DNA of 38,162 nt from Lyngbya sp. CCAP 1446/10 (lineage in GTDB: Bacteria; Cyanobacteriota; Cyanobacteriia; Cyanobacteriales; Microcoleaceae). The DNA lies in NCBI RefSeq assembly GCF_026130175.1, contig NZ_JAIGNI010000056.1, forward strand, positions 1 through 38,162. Direction: 5' to 3'. Of the stretch, positions 1 through 7,166 are shown one piece after another (the first letter of the stretch is position 1; each line of letters starts with the position of its first letter). Both the position numbers and the translations under genes were made by a program. The notes beneath the pieces were generated by a model. The model saw only the letters and a list, made by a program, of their open reading frames with translations. It searched no databases and had not been told where the DNA came from.

Positions 1-120
1 CTGCCCATTTTTGTGACTTATTTATGCCTTCTTTAATTCCCCAATCTTAGACCTGAATCCTTACGATAAATCAAATGCGAGGAGCTATTTCATGCACCTC
101 GCATTCCCCGGATTGCTTAT

Positions 121-215
121 TATACCTCTTACAAAAATAGCTGGACAGGCAAGAGGCTTGTCCCGAAAAAATATTTATTTTTTCTTGTGGGATGGGCATC
201 TTGCCCGTCCCAAAA
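121..215. repeat. Paired palindromic repeats downstream of purU
   Basis: Two imperfect palindromes lie at 143-163 (arms GGACAGGC and GCTTGTCC) and 189-211 (GGGATGGGC against GCCCGTCCC), separated by an AT-rich spacer. The same two-palindrome layout, including the preceding CAAAAATAGCT, recurs at 20026-20108, so this is a dispersed family and not only a terminator. It could also end purU transcription, which runs into it from the right. Confidence 0.7.
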
Positions 216-249
216 TTAGAGCAACGCACTAGCAATTAAAGTCAAAAAT

Positions 250-1104
250 TCAAGCAAAAACAACAGTCCGATTACCATAAATTAAAACACGATTTTGTAA
301 ATGATATCGCACCGCCCTTGCCAAAACAACCCTTTCTAAATCTTTACCTTTACGAACTAAATCAGACACTTCATCGCGGTGACTCACACGCACAACATCT
401 TGCTCAATAATCGGCCCTGCATCTAAATCAGGTGTCACATAATGGGCAGTTGCACCAATAATTTTCACTCCTCTTTCATAAGCCCTTTCGTAGGGATTTG
501 CCCCGACAAAAGCTGGCAAAAATGAATGGTGAATATTAATCACAGTGGGAAACTTCACCATAAAGTCTTGACTCAAAATTTGCATATATTTCGCCAAAAC
601 CACCAAGTCAATATTATAATCTTTAAGAATTTCTAACTGTTGTGCTTCTTGAATAGCTTTATTATCTTTAGTAATGGGAATATACTCAAAGTCGATACCA
701 TATTGTGCAGCAATCGGCTTTAAATTTTCATGATTACTGATAATCAGCGGAATTTCACCCCAGATTTCTTGAGAACGTTGTCGCCAAATCAAGTCTAATA
801 AACAATGATCTTGACGACTTACCCAGAGCGCAATCCGTCGCACTTTATGGGAAAAATGTAATTGCCAATCTGCTTGTAAATCCTTGGCAAGTTCACTAAA
901 AGCAGGTGTGATTTCTTCGATATTTAAGTCAAAACCGTCTAATTGCCATTCCAGACGACTTAAAAATAATCCGGCGGTAAAATCTGTATGGTGATCGGCG
1001 TGGATAATATTGCCATTATGGGAGGCGATAAAATTAGCCAGTAAGGCGACAAGTCCTTTGCGATCGGGACAGGAAATTAAAAGAGTTGCAGTAGGGCTAG
1101 TCAT
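250..1104 (-). CDS. purU: Formyltetrahydrofolate deformylase
   Basis: This 284-aa protein hydrolyses 10-formyl-THF to formate and THF, balancing the one-carbon pool and supplying formate for purine synthesis. It has an N-terminal ACT-type regulatory domain (about residues 7-85, starting TLLISCPDRKGLVALLANF) and a formyltransferase-fold catalytic domain (about 89-275). The catalytic triad of the family is visible: Asn190 and His192 in VINIHHSFLPAF, and Asp228 in TPDLDAGP. Length is normal for PurU. It starts at an ATG with no clear Shine-Dalgarno sequence and stands alone, with palindromic repeats after its stop. The assignment rests on the ACT domain plus motif, which separates it from GART (purN) and Met-tRNA formyltransferase. 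Confidence 0.95.
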   Translation of the reverse strand: MTSPTATLLISCPDRKGLVALLANFIASHNGNIIHADHHTDFTAGLFLSRLEWQLDGFDLNIEEITPAFSELAKDLQADWQLHFSHKVRRIALWVSRQDHCLLDLIWRQRSQEIWGEIPLIISNHENLKPIAAQYGIDFEYIPITKDNKAIQEAQQLEILKDYNIDLVVLAKYMQILSQDFMVKFPTVINIHHSFLPAFVGANPYERAYERGVKIIGATAHYVTPDLDAGPIIEQDVVRVSHRDEVSDLVRKGKDLERVVLARAVRYHLQNRVLIYGNRTVVFA

Positions 1105-1222
1105 GGTATAATAAAAAAAATTTTGAGTTTTGAATTTTCACTTAATTATATCATTATCATCGTGATATGGCGATCGCAAATCATTAGTGAAAACAGATCA
1201 ACCCAGTTTTCCACGTGCAGAA

Positions 1223-2248
1223 CTAAATCAAGTCAAAATCCTGCACATCTTCGCTAAAAGTCCTGACTGTTAACTCCTTCCCTAAATCCTGAGCTAGTAA
1301 ATCGATACCGTCAATAACTTGATTTGGCTCTGCAATACTCAAAACCTCATAACACTTTTCCCGATATTCAGGACGTTCTTGGAAATACTGAATCGATCGC
1401 CCTAGCGGCTGCATAACTTGATAAGCAGCTTCAGCTTTGTCGATCGCCTCTTGGGGAAGAGCACTCGCCAACCTCAGCATTGCCAAATCGATTAAATCTC
1501 TCGAATTTACCCGATCGCTCGGCCATCGATCGGCATTGGCTAACAACTTTTCCGCAAAAATATCGACTAAATTCAAACAAGGAACAGGCGACCAATTGGG
1601 ATAACTCGGTTCACCGAACTCAATTCGTCCTTCACAAACCATCTCAAACTTAATCGTTGTCCCGTCCACAATCACCGGAAATCTGATCCCGTACTGGTTC
1701 GTTTGAATGTCCTGCGGCAAAAAAATGCCGCTGCGCCCAGAAAAAATCGCATCATAGCCGCCTTCAGCAACTTGGCGGCGCAGGAGACGGTAGCCGCCAT
1801 CCATCGGACACATAAAGTCAATATCCTTGCTCAACCGATATTCCCCTTGCTGCATACTTACCAGCGTTCCGCCGCCAAAGTAAGCCCGACATTCTTGTAG
1901 AAATTCGACGTTTAAATGGCTGAGTACAGTTAAGATTTTTTGATGAAATTCGTGTTTAAAGGTCGATCGATCAATCACGTTATTTTCTGAAGTTTCTGGC
2001 GAGGGACAAATCCTATCAAGTTCCGCCACCAACCAAGACTGATAATATTGGCTGATTTGTTGAATAAAAAACAATTCCTCCGAACTCGGTTTTCCCAAAA
2101 CTCCCCAATAATCCCAGCCCGATTCGTAGCGGCAAAGCATTTCTGGGAGAGTCAAAAGTTTGACATCAGCAATTTGCCAGCAGATAGCCTGAAGAAATGG
2201 AAGTTGTGCGGGAATTTTTAAAGTTGCTGTTACTTCTTTTTTGTTCAT
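1223..2248 (-). CDS. AbiEii/AbiGii-type nucleotidyltransferase protein
   Basis: This 341-aa protein resembles the nucleotidyltransferase (DUF1814, AbiEii toxin) superfamily. The signature region is at about residues 124-145: GGGT at 125-128, then Arg138, Ser140 and the acidic pair Asp142/Asp144 in RLSKDIDFM, which should bind metal and nucleotide. A second family block is FAEKLLANADR followed by RDLIDLAML near residues 232-257. Known AbiEii proteins are toxins of the type IV AbiE phage-defence pair and work with the antitoxin AbiEi, encoded just upstream. No AbiEi-like gene is next to this one: its neighbours are purU and an epimerase. It may be a housekeeping or orphan member rather than an active toxin. 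The N-terminal 100 residues are not recognised. No Shine-Dalgarno is seen. Confidence 0.7.
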   Translation of the reverse strand: MNKKEVTATLKIPAQLPFLQAICWQIADVKLLTLPEMLCRYESGWDYWGVLGKPSSEELFFIQQISQYYQSWLVAELDRICPSPETSENNVIDRSTFKHEFHQKILTVLSHLNVEFLQECRAYFGGGTLVSMQQGEYRLSKDIDFMCPMDGGYRLLRRQVAEGGYDAIFSGRSGIFLPQDIQTNQYGIRFPVIVDGTTIKFEMVCEGRIEFGEPSYPNWSPVPCLNLVDIFAEKLLANADRWPSDRVNSRDLIDLAMLRLASALPQEAIDKAEAAYQVMQPLGRSIQYFQERPEYREKCYEVLSIAEPNQVIDGIDLLAQDLGKELTVRTFSEDVQDFDLI

Positions 2249-2372
2249 ATTTTTTTATGAACCACAGAGGGCGCAGAGAGCGCAGAGCCAGAAAAGGATA
2301 GATTTTCCCCGTGTCCGCCCCGATCGATCGTAGGGGCGGTGCCCCCGTGCCCGCCCCCTCAAAACCCAGGAT

Positions 2373-3299
2373 TTAATGACCAGCCAAAATCTCTTCAAGT
2401 GCTAATTTCAGCGTCGGATACTGATATTTAAAACCACTAGCCAAAGTTTGTTGAGGCAAAACTTTCTGCCCTTCCAAAACAACTTTAGCACCATCTCCCA
2501 GCAGCAATTCTAAAGCAAAACTTGGCACCGGCAACCAAGAAGGCCGACTTAAAACTGCCCCTAAAGTTTCGCACAATTCATTCATCCGCACTGGATTCGG
2601 TGCTGTCGCATTCAAAACGCCTTCAACTTGCGGATTTTGCAAGGTGTACAAAATTAAATCGACCACATCCTCGCGATGAACCCAAGAAAACCACTGTTTT
2701 CCTGTCCCAATTGGGCCGCCTGCAAATAGTTTAAAAGCCGGCAGCATTTTAGCCAACGCGCCTCCCATTCCCAAAACTATCCCCAGCCGCAAAATTGCTA
2801 GCCTTGTGCCCGCATTTTTTGCAGGTTGCGCCGCTGCTTCCCACTCTTTGCAAACTGTTGCTAAAAAATCGTTTCCCGCAGGGCTGTTTTCATCAAACTC
2901 GGCCGTTTCGCTGGTGCCGTAATAGCCGATCGCCGATGCGCTCACAAATACCGATGGTTTAGGATTAGCATTGACGATCGCCTCTACCAATTTTTCCGTC
3001 GTCAGTTTGCGACTGTCCAAAATCGCTTGCTGGCGCGCCTCCGTCCACCTTTCCTCCGCAATCGGCACCCCAGCTAAATTGACAACAGCGTCGCAGCCCG
3101 CGATCGAGTTTTGCCAATCACCAGACTCCGCCGGAGTGTAGGCGACAACTTCCAAATTCGGATAAGCTGAAGCCGGAAAAACTCGCCCAGCCTTCGCCGC
3201 ATCCCTGCTCAAAACCACCACTTGATGTCCCGCAGCTTGCAGTTTCTCCACCAGCCGGCTACCTACAAATCCCGTTGCTCCCGCGATCGCTACTTTCAT
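2373..3299 (-). CDS. TIGR01777-family NAD(P)-binding epimerase-like protein
   Basis: This 308-aa member of the atypical short-chain dehydrogenase family (SDR39U1, YfcH-like) begins with a Rossmann nucleotide-binding motif, GATGFVGSRL, at residues 7-16. Family marks are NLAGVPI...RW around residues 74-85 and SASAIGYYG near residue 120, which holds the Tyr of the SDR active site. A C-terminal DUF1731-like segment (VRMNELCETLGAVLSRPSWLP) follows. The biochemical substrate of the family is not established; a sugar-nucleotide substrate would be a guess. It is transcribed alone, divergent from the DUF3352 gene at 3448. Length is typical. Confidence 0.9.
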   Translation of the reverse strand: MKVAIAGATGFVGSRLVEKLQAAGHQVVVLSRDAAKAGRVFPASAYPNLEVVAYTPAESGDWQNSIAGCDAVVNLAGVPIAEERWTEARQQAILDSRKLTTEKLVEAIVNANPKPSVFVSASAIGYYGTSETAEFDENSPAGNDFLATVCKEWEAAAQPAKNAGTRLAILRLGIVLGMGGALAKMLPAFKLFAGGPIGTGKQWFSWVHREDVVDLILYTLQNPQVEGVLNATAPNPVRMNELCETLGAVLSRPSWLPVPSFALELLLGDGAKVVLEGQKVLPQQTLASGFKYQYPTLKLALEEILAGH

Positions 3300-3447
3300 C
3301 TTCCTTCCCGCACTTCATATCAACAGCAGTTTACACGATCGCCCAAACCCGTTTTAAATTCTACAAAAATAAACAGCAAGCTCGATCGGCTCACCACAAG
3401 CCAAGTCTATCTAGTTAAACTGATATGGGACGCGAGGAACACAAACC

Positions 3448-5079
3448 ATGCCTGCAAAAAAATCAAAGCTTCTAATTGCTGCCTCCATCGTCGCAGCAGG
3501 TAGCGCTGCGGTCTACTTTTACTTCCAGGGTTTGAGCCAACAAGTCTCCAACCCCCAAGAAAGCGCCAAAGTTATACCAGACGAAGCAACGATGGCCGCC
3601 TTCATCTCCCCCAATCCCCAAGCGCTGTCCCAGTTGCAGCAATTTGGCACCCAGGGCGCTCAAAAGTTGGTCGGTCAGGGTTTGAAGACCTTTCAAGAAC
3701 AAAGCTTGGCAGGCACTCAAATCGACTTTGAGAGGGACTTAAAGCCTTGGCTGGGGGGGGTGATGGTCGCTTTGTTGCCGCCGGATGCTGGGGCAACAAC
3801 CGAGGCTCCTAAGCTGCTGGTTGTAGTCAGCGTCAAAAATAAAATTAGCGCTTGGAATTTTGCGAATAAATTAAAATCTCAGCAAGGTGCAACAATTCAA
3901 GAAACTGAGTATAAAGGAGTGAAAATTTCGGAAATTGCAGAGCCAACCGGCAAGCGCTACAGTGTGGCTTTGCTAAATGACCAATTAGTCATGGCTCCTT
4001 TGAGAAAACCTGTGGAATTGGCGATCGACACTTTTAAAGGAGCACCCTCCCTCGCCACGCAGCAGAGTACAACTAAGTTTTTTTCCGAGAGTGCTGGGGT
4101 CAAGAATCCGATCGCAACTATTTACATTGCTAACTATCCTGCCGCCATGCAGCAATTGAAAGCTAATTTACCAGATGATTTTCAGTTGCCTTCGACAGTG
4201 CTTTCCCAGTTCAAACAAGTTAAGTCTTTGGTAGCGGGAATTGGGGCGGACAGTTCGGGATTGAGAATCAAAACTATCGCTCAGTTAGACCCTAAATTCG
4301 TGCAGCAAAAGCCGCAAGTCGCATCGAAATTGTTACCCAGATTTCCCGGTGAAACCATTGCTGTAATAGGTGGCAATGGCATTAATCAATTTTGGTCGCA
4401 GGCGACGGCAGAGGCAAAAGATAGCCCCGAAGTAGACAGGGGAATTCAGCAGGTGAGGAGTAGTTTTAAACGGTTGGATTTGGATGCGGATCGCGATGTT
4501 TTTGGGTGGATGAATGGGGAATTTGCGATCGGGGCGATCGGTTCGGATCAAGGTATTTTGTCTCAGTTGGGGATGGGGGCGGCGATGATTTTTGAAACGA
4601 GCGATCGCCCCGCAGCGGAAGCCACCCTGAAAAAACTCGATGCGATCGCCAAAAGCAATCCCACAGTCAGCGTCGCCCCCAGACAAGTCCAAGGAAAAGA
4701 AGTTACAGAGTGGACAATACCGCAGCAAGGCACTTTATTCGGGCACGGTTGGCTGAATGAAAATTCTGTGTTTGTCGCTTTCGGCGGCCCTTTAGTCGAT
4801 GTCATCACGACAACGCCACCGCAACCGCTAAGCAGCAGTGCGAGTTTTCAGGCGATCGCCACTTCTTTACCGCAAGCCAACCAAGGTTACTTTTACATAG
4901 ATATGGAAAAAGCCATGTCTTGGGCTAACCGTTATTTACTCGCAGTACAGCCCAATTTAGTTTCGCCACCAGTCGCTGATTTGCTCAATTCTCTCCGAGG
5001 AGTCAGCGTAGCCACAACTTCGACAGAACCGACAACTGCTCAGCTTGAAATGCTGTTTGCCTTAAAATCTCACAATTAG
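3448..5079 (+). CDS. DUF3352 domain-containing protein
   Basis: This 543-aa protein has one hydrophobic N-terminal segment (about residues 6-27, LLIAASIVAAGSAAVYFYF), which fits a signal anchor or uncleaved signal peptide. A long soluble DUF3352-type domain follows. The Pro-Asp-Glu-Ala segment after the anchor (KVIPDEATMAAFISPNP) and the repeated DRDVFGWMNGEFAIGAIG-type phrase fit the cyanobacterial family. The function of the family is unknown; a periplasmic or membrane-surface position is inferred. A purine-rich GCGAGGA lies about 10 nt before the chosen ATG and supports this start. The gene is divergent from the epimerase and is followed by a repeat-filled gap. Confidence 0.85.
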   Translation: MPAKKSKLLIAASIVAAGSAAVYFYFQGLSQQVSNPQESAKVIPDEATMAAFISPNPQALSQLQQFGTQGAQKLVGQGLKTFQEQSLAGTQIDFERDLKPWLGGVMVALLPPDAGATTEAPKLLVVVSVKNKISAWNFANKLKSQQGATIQETEYKGVKISEIAEPTGKRYSVALLNDQLVMAPLRKPVELAIDTFKGAPSLATQQSTTKFFSESAGVKNPIATIYIANYPAAMQQLKANLPDDFQLPSTVLSQFKQVKSLVAGIGADSSGLRIKTIAQLDPKFVQQKPQVASKLLPRFPGETIAVIGGNGINQFWSQATAEAKDSPEVDRGIQQVRSSFKRLDLDADRDVFGWMNGEFAIGAIGSDQGILSQLGMGAAMIFETSDRPAAEATLKKLDAIAKSNPTVSVAPRQVQGKEVTEWTIPQQGTLFGHGWLNENSVFVAFGGPLVDVITTTPPQPLSSSASFQAIATSLPQANQGYFYIDMEKAMSWANRYLLAVQPNLVSPPVADLLNSLRGVSVATTSTEPTTAQLEMLFALKSHN

Positions 5080-5082
5080 GCG

Positions 5083-5250
5083 ATCGGGAATTGGTAATTG
5101 GCGATCGGTAATTGGTAATTGATAATTAATAATTGGTAATTGGGAATCGGTAATCGGGAATCGGTAATTGGTAATTTTTCTATCCGTTAAATCCGTTACA
5201 AAATCCGTTGCCGAACTTCTATCCATTACATCCGTTAAATCCGTTACAAA
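5083..5250. repeat. Degenerate TAATTGG/ATCCGTT intergenic repeats
   Basis: From 5083 to about 5178 the sequence is an array of GGTAATTGGTAATTG-like units mixed with GCGATCGG and GGGAATCGG. From 5180 to 5250 a unit containing ATCCGTTACAAAATCCGTTG is present twice, followed both times by CCGAACTTCT. No ORF or RNA gene is seen here. Confidence 0.85.
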
Positions 5251-5273
5251 ATTCGTTGCCGAACTTCTTCCTT

Positions 5274-5348
5274 CTGACTACTGACTACTGACTACTGACT
5301 ACTGACTACTGACTACTGACTACTGACTACTGACTACTGACTACTGAC
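5274..5348. repeat. Heptanucleotide tandem repeat (CTGACTA)n
   Basis: About 10.7 perfect copies of the 7-bp unit CTGACTA run without interruption. Such heptamer arrays (STRR) are known in filamentous cyanobacteria. It ends one base before the A-run of the terminator at 5349. The unit carries no stop-free protein and no spacer, so it is not a CRISPR. Confidence 0.95.
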
Positions 5349-5382
5349 AAAAAAAAGATGCTGCCTCTCAATCGAGGGCAGC
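5349..5382 (-). terminator. Rho-independent terminator of the 65-aa gene
   Basis: Read on the minus strand, GCTGCC and GGCAGC arms (5377-5382 and 5360-5365, extended by CTC/GAG with a bulge) close a hairpin. It is followed within a few bases by eight T (A-run at 5349-5356 on the plus strand). It lies 42 bp after the stop of the minus-strand gene at 5424-5621, which supports that gene being real. Confidence 0.8.
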
Positions 5383-5423
5383 TACTTTAGTAAAGCATTT
5401 TAATGTCTCTCAAAACTTCAGGA

Positions 5424-5621
5424 TTAACCTTCAGACATTCCCGATTTATTTGGCAATTGCAAATCATCAGGATCTACATAATGACAAACTGCTTTGTCCA
5501 TGCAAATCAAGGCCCAGCCGGATTTATCTATGCTCATCAACTTGTAAGAAGCGGGCTGAATAAAGAAACCTTTGTGGTTGCGGGTTGCTGGTTTGATGTT
5601 AACGTGGCTGTCGTTGCTCAT
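5424..5621 (-). CDS. Conserved-looking hypothetical 65-aa protein
   Basis: This small protein (MSNDSHVNIKPATRNHKG at the N-terminus, PDDLQLP near the C-terminus) is not assigned to a family. It is judged real because the ATG at 5621 has a good Shine-Dalgarno AGGAGT (5631-5636) nine bases upstream, and because a T-tailed terminator follows at 5349-5382. An upstream in-frame start at 5654 would lack this spacing. It has two Cys near the middle (ALICMDKAVCHY) and no membrane segment or signal peptide. An overlapping plus-strand frame has neither a ribosome site nor a terminator and is rejected. The function is unknown. Confidence 0.7.
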   Translation of the reverse strand: MSNDSHVNIKPATRNHKGFFIQPASYKLMSIDKSGWALICMDKAVCHYVDPDDLQLPNKSGMSEG

Positions 5622-5770
5622 ATCGTTACAACTCCTAGTATTTGTGGTAGTCAAGTCTGAAAACCGCTGTGCCGGTTTGTCGATCGTCTAAGTTTTCAAA
5701 TACTAGCACTGCCTTTCTGAGTTTTACATAAAGTTATTTATTGATTTATTACGAAATTGTAATAAATTCC

Positions 5771-5809
5771 AAAGCCGATTTCGTTGATCCCCGACACAAA
5801 ATCGACTTT
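5771..5809 (-). terminator. Hairpin after the TPR gene
   Basis: AAAGCCGATTT (5771-5781) and AAATCGACTTT (5799-5809) form an 11-bp stem with one mismatch, just after the stop of the minus-strand TPR gene. The poly-T faces the plus strand rather than the gene, so its role as a terminator is uncertain. Confidence 0.4.
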
Positions 5810-5818
5810 TTTACGCGG

Positions 5819-6235
5819 TTACGGCTCCATAAGCCACTGTTTAACGCGGGCGAGGCTCTTCCAGTCCGGTTTTCGGCTTAGTCCTTCTTCAAAATTCTTT
5901 TTAACTTCGTCGAACAACTCATCGGAAGCCATCAGGAGTTGCTGAGCGACTTCTACGTGGGGGCGCACCCCTTTTTCTTTGAGATCGAGGATCGCGATTG
6001 CTAGGTTGATGCGAGCTTGGGGGTCGTGAGGGTTCAATTTAACGGCGGTTTTCGCTGCCTTTTGAGCCGATGTGGGTTTATTTTCCAGCAGGTAAAGCCA
6101 GGAGAGGCTAGCCCAGGCATTGCCATTTTTGGGGGATTTCTCGCACAATTCTTTGAACACGGGGATCAGATTAGCAGGGGCTTCGCCAGCTTGATAGCGA
6201 TCGAAACCGTCTTTAAACATTTCTTCAGGGGTCAT
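5819..6235 (-). CDS. TPR-containing protein
   Basis: This 138-aa protein has two to three tetratricopeptide-like helical pairs. The clearest is at about residues 38-75, with the Trp-Leu-Ala-Pro spacing of TPRs (GNAWASLSWLYLLENKPTSAQKA, then AVKLNPHDPQARINLAIAIL split over two motifs). A third, weaker helix pair ends in the conserved-looking KPDWKSLARVKQWL. TPRs are protein-protein interaction scaffolds; the partner is unknown. No signal peptide is present, so it is likely cytosolic. It starts at the ATG at 6235, directly beside a tandem GATTTTG repeat. Confidence 0.8.
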   Translation of the reverse strand: MTPEEMFKDGFDRYQAGEAPANLIPVFKELCEKSPKNGNAWASLSWLYLLENKPTSAQKAAKTAVKLNPHDPQARINLAIAILDLKEKGVRPHVEVAQQLLMASDELFDEVKKNFEEGLSRKPDWKSLARVKQWLMEP

Positions 6236-6400
6236 TCGATTTTGGATTTTGGATTTTGGATTTTAGATTGACTGAAAGCATCCGTGCGGGACACCAGAAG
6301 TCAATCTGATGTTCTGCAATTTTGGATTTTGGATTCAATAATTGCTCGAAAGCATTGGGTAGGGGACAAAGGAAGTCAATCCGAGGCTAATGATCGATCG
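6236..6400. repeat. GATTTTG tandem repeat and a diverged direct repeat
   Basis: GATTTTG units run in tandem at about 6237-6268 and again near 6321-6335. Each array is followed by a related segment: GAAAGCAT, GGGACA and AGAAGTCAATC in the first, GAAAGCAT, GGGACA and GGAAGTCAATC in the second. The 6271-6483 gap therefore looks like a duplicated intergenic repeat and holds no gene. Confidence 0.7.
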
Positions 6401-6483
6401 CGCTATTGTCAGCGAATTCTCACCAACGCCGGTTGAGACCAATTACCAATGCCCCAGACCCATGTCCCAAGCAATTTTCCCAT

Positions 6484-6837
6484 TTAAGCAGAAAAAGAAC
6501 TGCCGCAGCCGCAAGTTTGAGTGGCGTTGGGGTTGGTGAACTTAAAGCCGCCGCCGATCATGGAATCGCTGAAGTCGAGCACCAAACCGTAGAGATAAAG
6601 AATGCTCTTGCGATCGCACACTACCTGAAAACCCTCGTAGTCAAACACTTCATCATCAGATTTCACAGTGCTGGGGTCTGCGAAATCCATCACGTAAGAC
6701 ATACCAGAACAGCCACCCTGGCGCACCCCTACCCGCAAGCAGAGGTCTTTACCTTGTTTTTCTCGAAGAGCTAAAACTTGACGAACAGCAGAGTCCGTCA
6801 TTTGAATGCCCCGCTGTTGGGAAATTGCTTGAGTCAT
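6484..6837 (-). CDS. A-type Fe-S cluster carrier (IscA/SufA/ErpA family)
   Basis: This 117-aa protein carries the three conserved Cys of A-type carriers: Cys43 in RQGGCSG and Cys109/Cys111 in the C-terminal TCGCGSSF. Length and order match the HesB/IscA/SufA family. It should bind a [2Fe-2S] or [4Fe-4S] cluster and hand it to apo-proteins in the cytosol. No suf or isc genes flank it, so whether it is the SufA or the IscA paralogue cannot be decided here. The start is an ATG; a further ATG at residue 13 (MTDSAVRQVL) is possible, but the upstream start gives the normal family length. Confidence 0.93.
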   Translation of the reverse strand: MTQAISQQRGIQMTDSAVRQVLALREKQGKDLCLRVGVRQGGCSGMSYVMDFADPSTVKSDDEVFDYEGFQVVCDRKSILYLYGLVLDFSDSMIGGGFKFTNPNATQTCGCGSSFSA

Positions 6838-6904
6838 AATTTGTCGAACTCCTGAGACTGTCCAATGCTAAGAGTTTAATCTTATTCATCCATTGTACAG
6901 GGCA

Positions 6905-7020
6905 GAAGGAAGTCATTAGTCATTAGTCATCAGTCATCAGCCAGTAAATAGTCAACTGCCAACTCTCAACTGCCAACTCTCAACTGCCAACTGCCAACTC
7001 TCAACTCTCAACTGCCCACT
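6905..7020. repeat. Short tandem repeats (CATTAGT / CAACTGC)
   Basis: GTCATTAGTCATTAGTCATCAGTCAT-like units pass into an array of CAACTGCCAACTCT units. They fill most of the 330-bp gap between the divergent Fe-S carrier gene and the acidic protein gene. The ends of the gap must hold both promoters, but no confident -35/-10 pair was seen. Confidence 0.85.
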
Positions 7021-7166
7021 GAAGGCAGAATTTTGAGTTTTAAATTTTTAATTCCCGCAGCGCCTTCCCAGCTCGATGTCCTCTCCCCCCATAGGGTTTA
7101 TGATTGAGAAGCAGCGGTTGACCCTTTGTGGCACCGCAACAATGCTTCACCCAACGGGCTTACTCT

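Noticed and set aside
5274..5348. CRISPR array
   Set aside because: The unit is 7 bp with no unique spacers. No cas genes are in the window.
5403..5660. Plus-strand ORF of 85 aa overlapping the 65-aa gene
   Set aside because: The minus-strand frame has a good ribosome site and a T-tailed terminator. The plus frame has neither.
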